This document shows, in pieces, positions 37,601 to 51,817 of a DNA stretch of 64,000 nt. Positions within the stretch are counted from its first letter, which is position 1. Each line of letters starts with the position of its first letter. The stretch comes from Balanoglossus misakiensis (Eukaryota > Hemichordata): assembly GCA_040954595.2 (NCBI GenBank), contig CM082576.2:4216001-4280000 (forward strand). The letters are read 5' to 3'. The notes beneath the pieces are model-generated. The model ran no database searches and was not told where the DNA came from. It was given only the letters and a program-made list of their open reading frames with translations. The position numbers and the translations under genes are program-made.

Positions 37601-40600
37601 ATTTAAAACAGTTGTAATTTTGACGTTTTCAAACTCAAGAAGACATGGTTGATTTGTTTTTCCATTGGCTCTGCAGCTACCACATCCAGTTTTCACACAG
37701 TCAATCATAAAATCCAACACGGACAATTACCGGTACATGAACAAATTTTGCCAATTTCCTGTAGCTTTCGGAGTCTACACCTAGTAATGCATGTAATGAA
37801 TATGCTGCTATTGTACTCATAGATTTCATTCGTATATTTGAAATGGGTAGGAATTGTAAGCTAGATTTGTCAAGCATCAAAGCTGTGTTGAAATTAGACT
37901 TTCTCCTATTTTAATATATTCTCAGATTTCAATTTTCAATTTTTTTCTGTTGGTAGTGATGTGTGGAAATGTCCACTCAGGTATTTTATGGTAATGGGCG
38001 TGTCTGATAAGTTGTTCACATGACCATGTGGTACACTTTTTAAAGTATAGCCTTAAGAAGAAAATCTGAGGTTGGCTAGAATTCCAGCATCCATAGTATT
38101 TGCTATTCAGGTGCCTGTGTTACCCTAAAGCCAAAAGTAACCTGATTCCTGTACTGTTGTTTGGTGTAAGGTAGCAAAACTGCATAATTAAGTTAATAAC
38201 TTTGTAACAAAAGGAAAGAAAAAGATTTCTCACGTTCAGAGAGAATCAGTCATTACATACAATTACTTGCTTTGGATGTCAGATCAATCAAACAGCCTGA
38301 AATTAAAGAAAAAGCATCTTATGATTGTGTTGATCGTCACTTTGTTACAGGAAAACTGCACTTCACTTGTGTGGAGTATTATACAGTTTGTCCAGTTGAT
38401 TTGGTCAGCATGTTAATTTATCATTACAGAGTACTTGTATTAACTGTATCACAATGTATATTCCATTCCAAACACAGTGATGATGACAAAGGCATAACTG
38501 TGATGGAAATAATTGAAATACAAAAAAACACACACACTGGATTATTATTAAAACTGAAACCACTGCAGTGAGTGTAAAAATTTGTGTATGCATACTCAAT
38601 CAGCTAATATTGACCTGTGATGCTGTGGTAATTAAAAAACATGCCCGTGATATTACTACCGTTTGATGGCAAATATCACGCTGATGTCACAGCCTGCATA
38701 GGCTGGAGAGCATAAAGTTTAATCACCACTCGAACTATTTAAAATTCACCATGATTACATCAAAATTATATTTCAATATTGTATCAGTCTTTCCTTCATT
38801 TCTGGGAGGGTAATCCGTTTATGCAATATTGAAAATTAAAAATGTGTGCTATTTTGGGGACGGTGTGGTTATATTTTCATGGTAATATATATACCTTCTG
38901 TGTCATCTGTCTTTATCAACATTAAATTTAGCTTGATATCCTATTGTGACCTTTTCGTTTGACCTCTACCTTTCTCTTAAAAAGCTATCAATGCTGCCAT
39001 AACTCTTGACGTTTCACAGCACAAATTTGTAATCATTAAGTTTTATTGAGTAAGCTTGAACTGAGAACACTGTGTGTCATGCTGGTGAGACCAAAATAGC
39101 ACTAGAATCTTGGAGATCTACCGTAAATGCCTGATATGTGCCACCAAAGCAGATACTTTTTTCACCTTGATGACAATGACGGTGGAACAACCCTCATTAA
39201 TGTCTCGATATCAGCAGTAATTGCAGTACATTAAATAAAATTATCATCACAGATCCACACATAATTAAAAATTGTGTCAATATACAAACAAGATCACATA
39301 CAAGATATAAAATAAGATAATAAACATTTGTGTGGAATACATCTTCATAAATTAAATTTCATGCCCATGAATTAATATTATAGCATTAGCGTTTTCATAG
39401 TACTTTTGTCTGTACCGGTACATTTATTGACAGAAATAGCATATTTAAATTTGGTGGTTGATGAAATAGAAAACTTATATCAGGAGCTCGCCACTGAGAA
39501 AACCGAATTATGTGCTTGTAGATGTGTCATTGTATGGTTTCATCGTATAGCACGGAGGTCAGAGTTGAAATAGGCACTGTGACCTTTGGGTCAGCGCGAT
39601 GTCATTGTTCCGGATGTGAATGCAGAGGGGGGGGGGGGGGGGGAGCATCTCGCAGCCCTACCAAATTTACGATTCCTGCGCGTTACCTGATTATAGCTGT
39701 ACTTGTTCTAAATATAGCGAGCATGTCTGGGAGGCTAAATTTAGTCGTGGCGGCCACGTCTTTTCATGTGGTTAAGGTTTGCTGTGGAATTCCTATGCAG
39801 TCTGCGAGAGAACTACGAGTTGTCGAGTGCTGCTGGGGTCGAGGTGATGATAAACCCACAAATAAATCTGACGTACTGAGGAGAATGCCATGTTTGGCGT
39901 AGTGCTCTGTATTGAAACATTGAAGGAGTCACCTACATGTATATCATCATGGATACATGCATACAAGCCAGAATTTTGCCATGTCATGTATTAATTATTA
40001 CATTTTGCAATAATTTTCACTATAATACTACTGCTGGTGAATAATGTGTTGTTTATGAGGAGAAAATTTACACAGTGTACACACAATCCTGATGGCAGCC
40101 AATTTCCCTTTAAAAATAAAAGCTAGACCACGACAATTCTGTTTAAATTGCCCATACAATGTTCTGCATTGTGTGCATTATTTCTGAATGTCATGTTCCT
40201 AAGTATCTTTTCATGTTTGTGCTTCATTCTGCCAAATACTTGCAGTCATCCGTATGCCAAATACACAAACATGCCACTGTGAATTGCCTGTATGCATGAC
40301 TGATATATCAGAGGGCATCATGTTATTGCCTTGAGACCAACAACCCAAGCAAAACACCCTGGAGTCAAACCAAACAGTGAATGTTACAGGCAATATACTT
40401 ATATCATAAGTCAAACAAATGACAGATTTATCTCATTTTTATTACCTTTAATCAGGTAGTCACGAAAACTTTTTTTTTTCTAATTTCGACAGCCAGTGAA
40501 AGTGAATTCATTACAGTGATGATCGCTTCATAAAACAGGTTTTTATAAGTTCAAATCATCCTAAATGTTAATTACCAAAGTTTACCAATCTCCCTGATTT

Positions 40601-42955
40601 TTTTTGGTGCCTGACTTTACTTGCCTGACATTGGAATAAATCATGATTACTTCACAAATGCTGAGAAATGATTCTTGTTTAATATAGTTGTGATGTATAT
40701 GCATTCCTCACCTTCATTCTCACAGGTGGAAGGGACATAGGAATTTCAGTGAACACACCGTCCTCACTGAACTCGATCAACTTTTGATGTTAACAGGGAA
40801 AGGCAAGGGGAACTGTAACTGAATTAAAATTGAACTCTGAACTTTTTAAACTTCAATCCATATATGCATTTTTCCGAGAAAAACGTTCACAGTCTGTTAC
40901 TCTGACATTTTCTGTTTTTGCCTGCAAGGAGATATTTCCAAGCAGTTGTGATCTTCCATTTCGACAGAAATCTTACAAGTAACCTGATTGATATCCCTTC
41001 AAGATATATATCCCTTAATAATTTAATTATTATATGACATTTTTCTTTCAAATTGAAGCACATCGATGCTTGGTTTCATTTCAGATTAAAAATAACATTT
41101 CATCATAATTAAGAGAGAAAGAATTAATATGTGAGTATTTTGTCATAACAGTTTGATCATTCTGAAGTATCCTGCTCAGTGTCTGGTCATGTGATTATAA
41201 TTACCCACAATTCCTATCAACATCAGCTCCAGACATTCATCTTCCGCAAGACTAAACCTGAATGCATGTGTCTACAAAATAAAAAGTTGCTGGTTCGCAG
41301 TGTTAAAAGCAAATTTTTGTTACTACCATATTCCTTCAATAAACCAGGATTACTCTCGCAAAATCTGGAATTATATCTCTGTAACAGTCTGTATACAGAA
41401 ATTTGCCAAGACTAAAAAAATAATGTGTGGAGACAAAAAAAAATGATATTCTTTTGAGAAAATATTAGATTGGATGTGGTTTGATTTACGAAATGGGACA
41501 AATTGGAATTGCAAATATTGTGCCAGGTACAAATGCCGGGAAATGCCGGATCGCATTCCCCAAACGCTGTTTGTGTGAATTCAGGGGAATGGGGTCGCTG
41601 AGCGACGTGACTGGATAAGAACTGTGCCAATATCATCCTGTCAAATTTGTCGTGAAAAATTACACCTCGGTGATCGCGCAGATGCTTGTGTCAAATGAAG
41701 AGTTAATCAGGGGGTTTTGTGATCTTCTCTTGTATTCATGAAAGTGCCATATTTAGAAGGCCAGTTTTTATCACCCTCCTGCACAATGAATACACAGTAT
41801 CGATTACAAGGGTCTCCAGATTCCAGCTCAGGAGGCTAATATGCCCAATCTGATAACCCGGCAAATTCCTGCATAATGGCGTACGTATCTTCGCTACAAG
41901 CTCTCCTAGCACTCTTTGACTCACTTACCCTCTTCATCATCTTTTTTTTTCAAGAAGAAAACAGAAAAAAAAGCCAGATTTCGGTTTGATTATTCCACTG
42001 GAAAGGTGATAAGCGTTTTCCATCTTGTGAATGAGTGAGGTATGTCAATTCAGGTGAGTTGCAGAGAGTACATGGCAGATGATTGAGAAAAACACTGAAA
42101 CCAGTCATAGACACATAAAGATGATTGTAGACACTGATGTCACATGGTTAAACCCTACAGTGTATGACACTATACTCTTCTGTAGGAATGCATGTACTAC
42201 TACTACACGTTGCATCTACAGATACAGAACACAGCTTATCAAGCTCTATTCCCACTCTCTCTCTCTTTCTCTTATCACACAGTTAGAACCAGTTCTTCTT
42301 CTTATCTATATACCTGAGTATACTCTATCTTCAGATCATTACATGTAGTAACGACTGGATCGAGCCTGTGCTTTATGCCCTGTTCTTGCACGTGTCCAGG
42401 TGTAGAAACAAGGTGTGGGAAGAAAAAAAACTACTTCAGTGATGGGTTTGATACAGAAATCAATTAGGAAACAGTTATGTTATATTTGTACCTGCAATTT
42501 GCAAAATGAAATACTAGGAATAGTAAAATAAAACAGACCTGTTTTTGAAAACCGTATAACCATTTATTATTTTCAACTTTGTACTATTAATACTTGAGAA
42601 AGTAAAGTTAGAATCTCTAGCATGTTTTTTTTCGCTCAGAAATTGATTTTTCCTAGCACAGGGTCCTCTTATTTGCACCTAACCAAATCTTTCCAATGAT
42701 CATAGCACACGTCCAGTCGTCATTTAGTGTCAGATAAATCCTGAAAAAGTCAATCAGAAATCATCGACGCTCTTAAAGAGGATCATAAAAAGAAGATGTA
42801 AAATTTTGTTCAGGAATGTAATTTCAGTGAAAACCATCACACTAGTGCAAACATTACCCAGTGGTAACCAATACTCAGAATGATCTCAATGTACCACCGA
42901 CAGTTTCTCTTCAAATTGACAATTTAACACGGTTTTATTGACAGTCTGCTTTCCT
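34616..42955. other. long non-coding stretch
   Basis: No gene is supported; open frames up to 129 codons (for example 35711-36100 and 39522-39902) show no family resemblance or coding bias. Notable items are an imperfect X-box (TTTACCATAGCAAC) at 35631-35644, a short imperfect duplication of GGCCCTGTTGGGACAGAT around 37006-37053, and 17 consecutive G at 39627-39643. The stretch at about 36430-37170 is less repetitive than its surroundings and could be a conserved non-coding element. Confidence 0.45.
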
Positions 42956-42969
42956 GTAACCAAGGCAAC
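42956..42969 (+). promoter_or_regulatory. RFX X-box motif 1
   Basis: GTAACCAAGGCAAC matches the X-box consensus GTNRCC N(0-3) RGYAAC exactly, with a two-base spacer. It is one of four perfect matches within 4.2 kb. RFX factors bind this motif at genes for cilia; here no gene is recognised nearby. Confidence 0.4.
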
Positions 42970-45231
42970 GAAAAACATTTTGGAATTTGACAGCTGATCA
43001 GGATGCTACATCTAAAGAGCAAGTGTGCTGCGAAGTGACTGACGTTTTTTAGAGTTATTAACTTAGTATTTTCCATTTTACTCATTTCTCGTTGTGAATT
43101 CGCTATTAATTTGGAAAACGAAAATATCGAAGTCAAGGCCAAATGGTACTTCTAGTGCTCATCACCGTTTAATGAAAGAAGCAGACAGGTCGAGTAGCTC
43201 AAGAAATTACAAAATCTCCAGGGAAACACATCAGACAAATTATATACAGCCCTCGGGAAAACTATCCCATAATACCCAGCATTAATGTGCTTTTTTCTTG
43301 TTTGGTTTCTTGGATCAGAATTGGTGTGCATAATACACAGCGAAGATCATAAGTGAATTTCTGCACAAATGTCACTGTCGATTTGTGAAAAGGTGGTAAT
43401 GCATGCTGGGTGGAGAGTCTTGTTATGTTCTGGATGTGTTTCTCTGTCCGTCTGCGAGTGCATTGTTGAAATTTATTAAAGAGGAATGAAAAGGTATCAC
43501 CATCCTCAATTTGTATAGACGACTATTAGACCAAAACAGACAAGCAGATCTACTGCAAATACTAGATGTAAAAACATGCACTTGTTCAAAGAGAACTGTG
43601 TGTGCAAATCCCAGGCACTGCAGAAGCTGTCAGTGCTGGGTAGTTATCAGCAATTATGCTAATTAGAGTCTTGTAAAGAATAATCTCTGATATACGTTTG
43701 CCAACAAATACAACGTTTCCTTTTAAGGTGTCTGTTACTACAAAGGGATTTGCTATGAAAATATGTCAAAAAAAGAATCCCTGCAAGTCATAATTATAGT
43801 TCTTACAGATTTTTCAAATAGCTAGTCCCTTTAAAATTTCTGCTGCTATGCAAGATAACAAACCAACAACCAGAGAGTCGAGTGTAGTTTGTACAATATT
43901 TACAACGTAGATTTTTAATCCTGAGCTAGTTTAATGTAATTTTTGCCCAGTAATATAAGAAATCATATCAAGAATTTTTGAAAAATATGTTCTGTCTTTT
44001 TGTAGGCTTCAAGTTGTTTCAAAACTTGTTCCAACAACAGCAAGTATCAGTATACATACATTCTGTTGTCTGAGGTCATTGCAGTTGGTTTTAAACATTT
44101 TCTGCTCAGATTCATGCCACCTCAATTTTGACATCTACAGACCCAGAAAACAAACATTGCCTCCTTACGACACAAGACCAGAACGCCTCCTGAGCTTTTG
44201 TGTGTGTAATTTTCACATATCATAAAATTTCAAATTGATAATTACATTTCAAAATTAACTGCAACAGCACTTTATCTAATTAATCTTAGTGTATTCTCAG
44301 TTGGGAGCAGTGCGCTTTTGAGAAATAAACACAACATGTAGCAATTAACACATTGACGTCTAACAACTGTAGGACACTGTGACACTGGGAAAAATAGGGC
44401 AAGGTTATCGCCAGGTCACACACATAACAACAGACGTACGCGGTATCTTGCATTCATAACTGGACATGCAGTTTCTGCATGAGCCTGTATGAAAAAATTG
44501 AATTTTTCTGGTTAGAATAATTACCTTCCCACTGTTTTTGCAAGTTTTTTCAATAATAATAATCTCTCTTAGCATAAACCACCATATTGCAATTAAATAC
44601 TATGACAGTTACATCAGTTGATGACAAGTTGACTGTTAATTGACAGTGTACACGACAACCTACATGTATGTCAACATGAAACCTGTTGATAGAAGGCTCG
44701 GATAATTAAATATTGGTGTGTGTTTACGTGATGTGTGTACATGTAGTATGAACTAAGAAAATTGCATGATTAAACTCTGTCTCCCTGTAATTTAACTGTT
44801 ACACAACAAGTGGAAATAATGATAATAACTACCTCTTTTGTGCATAGGAGTAATATTCCTAATAGCATCAGTAGTTTCTAGAACTTAATAGAATCAATCT
44901 AGAATTCCATTTCCACCTGCTGTGATTCAGCAAGTGTCTTTTTTGCTGTTCGTTTTTGCACATACACACATGTCACACAGACACAATCAGATATACAGAC
45001 ACATTGTACATCTGGCTTGAAGCAAGAAAAGGTCGTCCATGTAATGGAGTACCGAAAAAATTTTCATTGCAACTGTAAGTGTGCACGCCATTTTAATTTT
45101 ACCTCTTTGCAAATAGGTTTTAAAACAAAAAGCTCGAAGCGTAATTGGGGTAAAATTTGAGCTGCCTGGAAATTGATTAGTTGGTATATACTGTTGTAAT
45201 GCCAACCTGCCAAGAAATCCAGCAGCGCGTT
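42970..45231. other. non-coding stretch between X-box motifs
   Basis: AT-rich DNA with no recognisable exon, RNA gene or mobile element. Open frames here are under 75 codons and unremarkable. Confidence 0.45.
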
Positions 45232-45246
45232 GTTACCATTGGCAAC
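45232..45246 (+). promoter_or_regulatory. RFX X-box motif 2
   Basis: GTTACCATTGGCAAC is an exact X-box consensus match with a three-base spacer. It lies about 480 bases before the palindromic X-box at 45726. Confidence 0.4.
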
Positions 45247-45639
45247 ACTGGTTGCTACAGTGGTAGAACGCACAGAAACCCAATCTCTCTCATGGTGAGG
45301 GCTTACAAAAATAAGTCTGTTTAGGTTTTTTTTTCTGTTCCTTTCCAAAACTTTGAACAAATTCTAAAGAACCCTCACTGCTAATGGGATTTGATGCTAA
45401 AGTCACACACAGAAAATAAATCCTAGCATTAAACTGCACAAAAGCCTGCAGATTTCATCCTTCAAAATGGAAGTAAATCCTCAGCAAGGCATTATGCAAA
45501 CAGGGATTTTTTTAACCCATTAGATCGGAATATGTTGCTATTGTGACTGGGTGAGAACGCCTGAGCTATTATTAAAAGTCTGGTATATTGAGTTGTAAAT
45601 ACTGCCTGCCAATTACATGTCATTCTCTTCTCAAATCTT

Positions 45640-46080
45640 AACTTCAGCACCATAATTTATGACGCACAGACAGCAAGAGTTTCCTCGTACTCGTGCCGTA
45701 CGTCTCGTCTCGCCTCGCCACGACAGTTGCCATGGTAACAAAAGTTCACAACCAGAGGAGCAGCTGCTTAAGGCACGTCTCTGAAAAAAGAAAAAGAAAA
45801 CGTGGAACTTAATTTCGAGATTAAGCCATGCCAAGTTTACCGTAAATGTTCTGGAGGATTATCCGTGTTCAAGCTCCGTGCAAACAAAGAAGGCAGGCAT
45901 TTTGATAATGGCTTAGGGTGATTTGATTTTATAATATTTGCGAGGAGTGTGATAAATCAAGTCAGGGGGTAGCGTTTTACGGCCGTCACATTACAGTCTC
46001 GTATAATTGCGCGTAAGTCACTTCGTCTGTGTGCGACAAGGTATCAGCCGTGTGATCATGTACAGCCATTGTCATTCAGA
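45640..46080. promoter_or_regulatory. CpG-retaining patch containing a palindromic X-box
   Basis: Within otherwise AT-rich spacer this segment is unusually rich in CpG (for example CGTACGTCTCGTCTCGCCTC) and carries the X-box GTTGCCATGGTAAC at 45726-45739 and an E-box CAGCTG shortly after. This looks like an unmethylated enhancer or a minor promoter. No start codon with coding sequence follows on either strand, so a distal element is the simpler reading. Confidence 0.4.
45726..45739 (+). promoter_or_regulatory. RFX X-box motif 3 (near-perfect palindrome)
   Basis: GTTGCCATGGTAAC is two RFX half-sites in inverted order with a two-base spacer, close to the ideal high-affinity site. The CpG-rich context makes it the most believable of the four. 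Confidence 0.5.
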
Positions 46081-47158
46081 TCGACAGTCTAGCAAGTGCA
46101 CTTGGTATGATACTGTTAAAGTCAGTCAACTGATTTGAGACGTATGAGTCTGTGAAACACCGAAACGAAAAACTTATAATTCAGCTTATGAATCCACCAA
46201 TAGCATCGGTAATTTCATTTCAGATTTTTGATTTTCTTAACACACTGTGCCACCAAAAATGTGTTTGACTTGAAACCTCTCACCTGCCTCAGAAATATTT
46301 GTGATTTATCGTTTCCTTCAAATGATTTTTCTCTTTGTACTTTCCCTGTGAAATGTTTGACTTTCCATTTTTGTTCATATTCGTAAGATCTGCAGCTGTC
46401 TTTGGTATCACCGAAACATTGTGTTGATGTATCAGGATGAGAGCTGATAAAACCAGATGAATCAATTTCTACACTGAGAGATTAATTTATGAAAAAGAAC
46501 CCCGGTATTAATGGTATCAAGCAAAATTCACATTATAATAATAAAACTTGGCCAGCAAGAAAGGATATCGTTCTTCAGAAACACTGAAAACTGCACACAT
46601 TTAGTGTTCATTTTTTCTCTCATGATTCATTGATGAAAAAATGTTCAAAATTATTTTATAGAAACCTGAAAGACTTTGTGTATCTCAGATGGCTTGGTAT
46701 TGGCAGGATTAAAATAACCAGCAAAGCTTGAACAAACTCATTTCATCTCTCATAAAAGTAAACCTACAGTGGAAATAAATGTAAATTTAGTTTCTGTTCA
46801 GCTTGCATTAATTATAGTCATCACATACGTGTATATAGGTGATCAAGCTAAACATAGATTTCCCGTTAGTTTGCCACAAATATCATTCATGGAAATAGGC
46901 TGAAATTGTTTTACTGAATTCAAACACGTGCTGAAGCTGAGCTGTATCGGTGGTATGACTTTTTGATCCTTGATTTTATATACAACAACTGTAACTTCTG
47001 AGGTCAGCCAGGTTACAGATGTAAAAATTTTGACAGGAATAAAATGTAACATTCTTGGGAAGGTACATGTATTAAAAATGTAGCGTTCACTTCAGTTTCA
47101 CAGTTTGACATTCAAAAAACGAGACCTCACAATATCTCTCCTTGTGTTCTGTTGACAA
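46081..47158. other. non-coding stretch, nothing recognised
   Basis: AT-rich DNA between X-box motifs 3 and 4, with no exon, RNA gene or element that I can support. Confidence 0.45.
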
Positions 47159-47173
47159 GTTACCAGTAGCAAC
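47159..47173 (+). promoter_or_regulatory. RFX X-box motif 4
   Basis: GTTACCAGTAGCAAC is an exact X-box consensus match with a three-base spacer, in ordinary AT-rich spacer DNA. Confidence 0.35.
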
Positions 47174-50100
47174 CAGTGTACTTCAGTTGCAGACAGCTAA
47201 TTAATGTACGTCGCTTATGAAGACATTTTCAGGAAAAAAATTTAAATGCCAGTCCTTTAATTTCTTGTTTGCCATCTTCCTTTTGACATGAAGCAATATT
47301 ACATGGTTCTAGAAAATCAATTAACTCTTTCTTATGAGATAATGACAACCTTTTGCAATTCAAATTGTTGGTTGATTTCAGATAATTTGGCACTTTTGCT
47401 TTAAGCATTTTTCATTTATTATGTTTTTAAAAATATGCACAAGCGTAAGAATTTCTTCTTCAAGTTACCACCATATTACTAAAACCATACAATTAATAGA
47501 TCTGGATTGTCCCCAAAATAGGACAGAAAAAAAGTATATCACTGACTTAAAAGCCTGTGTTCCAAGTCCAAGGGCACAGGCGGCTCTTGAAGAATTCTAG
47601 AATTTAATGCCGTCTACAGCCCTGCAGCATAATGTCATTGCACTGACATTACTGGGCGAACAGTAAACAGACAACTGTAAGGCAACCATAAGGTCAGTGC
47701 TTCAGTGTTTGCCCAGACACCTTTAAATGTGTAGAGCCAATAAAACTGCGTGTATTTATTGATTTCAGGTCAATTGAGAGCCAGGCAGCCAAATCACAAT
47801 GAGCCTAGACTGGTTTGACTGGCAGAATAAATGTATTTATCGTGTACCTGTGTGTGCTGTTGTGGAGAGCTTGCTAGTATTGGGATTTTTCTTAACAAAA
47901 AAATAAAATCTATTTTTAAACACGTAATAGGACAGAATCAGTGCTTTTAATGAATGCGACTGGTTTTTCTTTGCATTATCATATTAACGAAATCCATTCA
48001 CTAAAGTTTTCTTGTATGGTAGATATTATAAATCACATTGATTCAGATTTTTTGCTTGGATAAACACATTGTTTGAGACCCATTTTTGTGTGTTATGGGG
48101 GAGTATAGTTTGCAGGTGGTGTTTTCAAAGATATTGACACCAAAGGTTTTCAGTCAGGTATGGACGGACTTCTGGTATCATTCAAATCACAATTGATCTT
48201 GTTCATCCTGAGAAGAAACTCGTATCTTTCAGATTTTTTTCAGGTGTGAACTCTACAAATTTTCCCAAAGTGACACTGCACTGAAGCTTCTTTGAAGCCA
48301 TTATTTCAAACAACACATGAATAATAAATGAAGTTATCAATCTTCATTTTTCAGGAAATTTAATGATTCAAATTTCTCTCAACAGCAAATATTTTTGTAT
48401 GTCTGAGTACTATGTGCCTAAGCTTGTAGAGAAATCTTTCTTTATACATATATAGTTAAATTGATGATGGCTTCTATGTTGGTTTATGGATCATAAAATG
48501 ATCCTAAATTTTAGAACAGTTTGATATGAAATGTTTGAAATATATGTAGGCATATTAACACAGTGGAGATTGCGATTCAGATACAAACGCTTACCACCTG
48601 GGTACAGTAATTAGTATTAACAGTCGACCAATCATCATGTTTCCTAAGGCTATTATAAAAACCACTGCAGTGAATGCCCTGAAATAAATTTGTGGAAATT
48701 AATCTTATACATCAGTTTGTGTTACAGAGGACTACATCAATGCAAAGTAAAATTATGTTTGCCATATGTAAGAGAAATGTGAGGCACACACGCCAGTGCA
48801 CAAGAAAATACCGTTGGTCATTGGGATGGGTAAGTGGGCGGAGGAAAACAGATGGTAGTTTAATAGTAATGACTGGCGTGGAATGAAAATTGGGCTGCGT
48901 TCGTCGACAAACGTGCTTGAACATACAAAATATCATAATCAGTTCATGCTAGATGCCTTCTGTGGCACACAGCGAGAGTAACCTTTAGGCATTTAATATC
49001 ACATACTGTGGGGTACGTTTTTAGTGTGGTCCTACCAGAGTCTGCAAATAAAAGGAGCGTTGTCATTTTGTACACCCGGCATCAAATTTCTGTGATGTAC
49101 ACTTGTCACAGTTCTGGTCTAACATGTGTTTTGGTATCAGTGTATCGCATAGTGAGATGTGATTATATGCAAATGGAATAAACACACCAGTTGAATATGA
49201 TGAGATATTGTTTTTAATCAGTTTTTGTAGTTTTTGAGTAAAACATAGTGAAAAGCACATTATCCCTTGTATTACAATTGAGCTCGGCCCATATATGAAA
49301 CTGAAGTTTAAAGAGTTGACTCAGTAATCATTAGTATTTATATAACAAAAGTATTCACAGGACAGGCATGCATGCTCCTAAAAGCGTTTCATCGTGGCTA
49401 TACTGATGGAACAGTTTATATTAGCTTTTTTATTTTAAGTTCTATTTCCATTCCTTATTTCATTATTAGAACAGCTTAAAAAGTGCAATATACGCATATC
49501 ATACCAGCCAGAGTTACTCTTTCTGAGAAAAATATAATCTTATTTTGAAATATCCATATTAGACCTAAATATGGATCAATGCCCTTCGGAGAACCCAGAG
49601 CATTTTGCTTGCTGTGAGAACTGTGAAAACAGAAAGGGAATTGAATTATCCATTTGGGTTCACGAGGGGAAGTTGCCGTCTTTTGAAATGGTTCTGATTA
49701 ATTTTATTTCACGCCAGAAATTATTTAAAGTTCCAGTCTTTTGAAATTAGTGTAATTGACTTTATTTAATTGAGAAATTATTTGTGTCAATTTGCTTATG
49801 GGAACCATATTGAGTTGTTTATTGTCAAAGCTTGGGATACACTTCGACCCAGTTTTGATAAAACATTGATAGCAAAGTGGGATGTGTTTGACAAAAATAG
49901 AATTCGTTTTGAAATTTAGTCTAACTAAAGTATAAAGCCCCATTTGGTCTCGAACCAGTTGTAACACAGGAAATGTGACAGCAGGATGATCATTACAGCA
50001 ACACCGCTTTACCTGATGTGACCATAGAGGGCGCTATCCCAAAAAAATAATCAGGGTCTGTCACAAAAACATTCCCTTTTATCGAATTCCATCTTTGAGC

Positions 50101-51796
50101 GTAATTCTTGTATTTGTACATCTGATGATCTCGACTGCACATTCATAAAACCTGTTTCTGGACTGTGTGTTCACGTGAAATATTTCCCGCCCTGTGAAGA
50201 CTTTATAGGCCACGATGATGTCATTTAGAAGTCACAGATAAACCACTTGGGGTGACGCTGATTGACTACTTCACTACATGGCTGAGAAGAAAAATAAAAG
50301 CAGAAAAAAAATTAATCCCAGGAGACATGTTAATAAGAGAGAAAAATCATATTCAAATTTCGTGTTTAATATGTATAGTTTAACGTCAACATTAATAATT
50401 AACAATCCCATGAATAATATCAATTTGGGATGTGATCAGGCAAGCATCGTGTACGAAAACGCATTCATGGTGGAGATACCATATTGTTGATTGACACGCA
50501 GTATCTGACAAAGATTGCACCATTCTGGCAATGTTGATGCTCGTCTTCTGGGGATATCCTGCCAGCTGCAAATTGCATTGGATGTTGTCATGTCGACGGA
50601 ACGTGTCCAGGCGGTGATGTTTTCAGATGAGCAGAAAGTGATTCTGTGATATATTGTTATTATTGATGATGGTGGCTATCATCTATTTTATCGTGCTGTG
50701 AAATTACATACGTTTGGAGGGTGTAATTGGTTTGGCAATTCCATACCTGGAGAAACTGAAGTTTGCAGACAATGCTGGGTTTCAAAAGATAAACCAAACC
50801 CTTTGAATGAAAAAAAAATAACCAGTTTTTGTGTCCACACATTGGATTAATCTGCACTGCAGTGTAGTGAATCCGTATTTCAAATCAAACCCTGACAATT
50901 CTTTGATACGCTGAATTTTTCTGAAATCTGATAACAATATTACATGTTTGAATAATCACAGACAATCATGAGAATTAAGGTTTTTTGTATGAATCTACGT
51001 CGTTACAGTTGCATTGTAGGAAACGTCAAGACGTTCTGTCACTGTGATGTTCAACACTGCCAACTGAAGAGTGTATTAAAAGTGAAATCGTTGGGAGATC
51101 AAAACAGCGCTGAGATTGCGAGTCATCGTTGTTCAGATGGCACAGTCAGATAATTACTTGATATCAATTCATATGGGATAACTGCAAGAGAGAAAAAACA
51201 CATCCCACAGGTGAAATTTTGGATAATTGACATGCACCAATTACTTTGGGGGTGTACTGTACAGAAACAATTCAACTACCCGATGGGTTAGATAAGTTCT
51301 ATCTGTCAAAGCACTTGACTTTCCATAATGTACTGTTTTCATAAAATAGGGTTGTGTCCATTTTGAGAATGTTTGATTTTATACAGGTTCTGATTCTTTG
51401 ATCAATATAAAACAATTTTTTAAAGTTAGGTAGTTTGATGTTTTACTTCTTTTGTTTATTGCTTCTATTGTTTACCGAAATTAGCCTAGATTTACACCAC
51501 TTAAGTTTCACTGACAGTAAACTTCAAAACGTCAGGTGGTATCACCTTTTTAGGTGAGGGGTCAAGTAGATTGGGAGACTTTAGAATCACAGGCATGAAC
51601 CTGTGAAAATTTTTCCTTCATTGTCAGAGAAGCCATCATCGTAAATCAAGTGGTTTTAGGTCCGTAAAGTCTGTCCGTGGAGTGTTGCACTGGGCCTTGC
51701 TTAACGATTCGTCCACAGGACATTCAAGCCAATTTACTTTTATTGGCTAACCCCATGTGATTTGTCGGGTCAAATGCCATTGAAGATAAAGTGAGT
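47174..51796. other. non-coding stretch
   Basis: I recognise no gene in this AT-rich spacer. The core TAGAGGGCGCT at 50025-50035 resembles the right half of a CTCF site. All open frames are short and without coding character. Confidence 0.45.
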
Positions 51797-51817
51797 GGGG
51801 GGGGGGGGGGGGGGGGG
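51797..51817 (+). repeat. poly-G tract (21 G)
   Basis: A run of 21 consecutive G, the longest homopolymer of its kind in the window. It could form a G-quadruplex, and its length is prone to sequencing error. A similar run of 17 G lies at 39627-39643. Confidence 0.9.

Noticed and set aside
39522-39902. 126-codon frame across the poly-G run
   Set aside because: Its poly-Gly block comes from the G tract; no homology is apparent.
45769-45778. TTAAGGCACG, compared with microRNA miR-124
   Set aside because: Only the first nine bases of the mature sequence (TAAGGCACG) agree; the rest differs and there is no hairpin.
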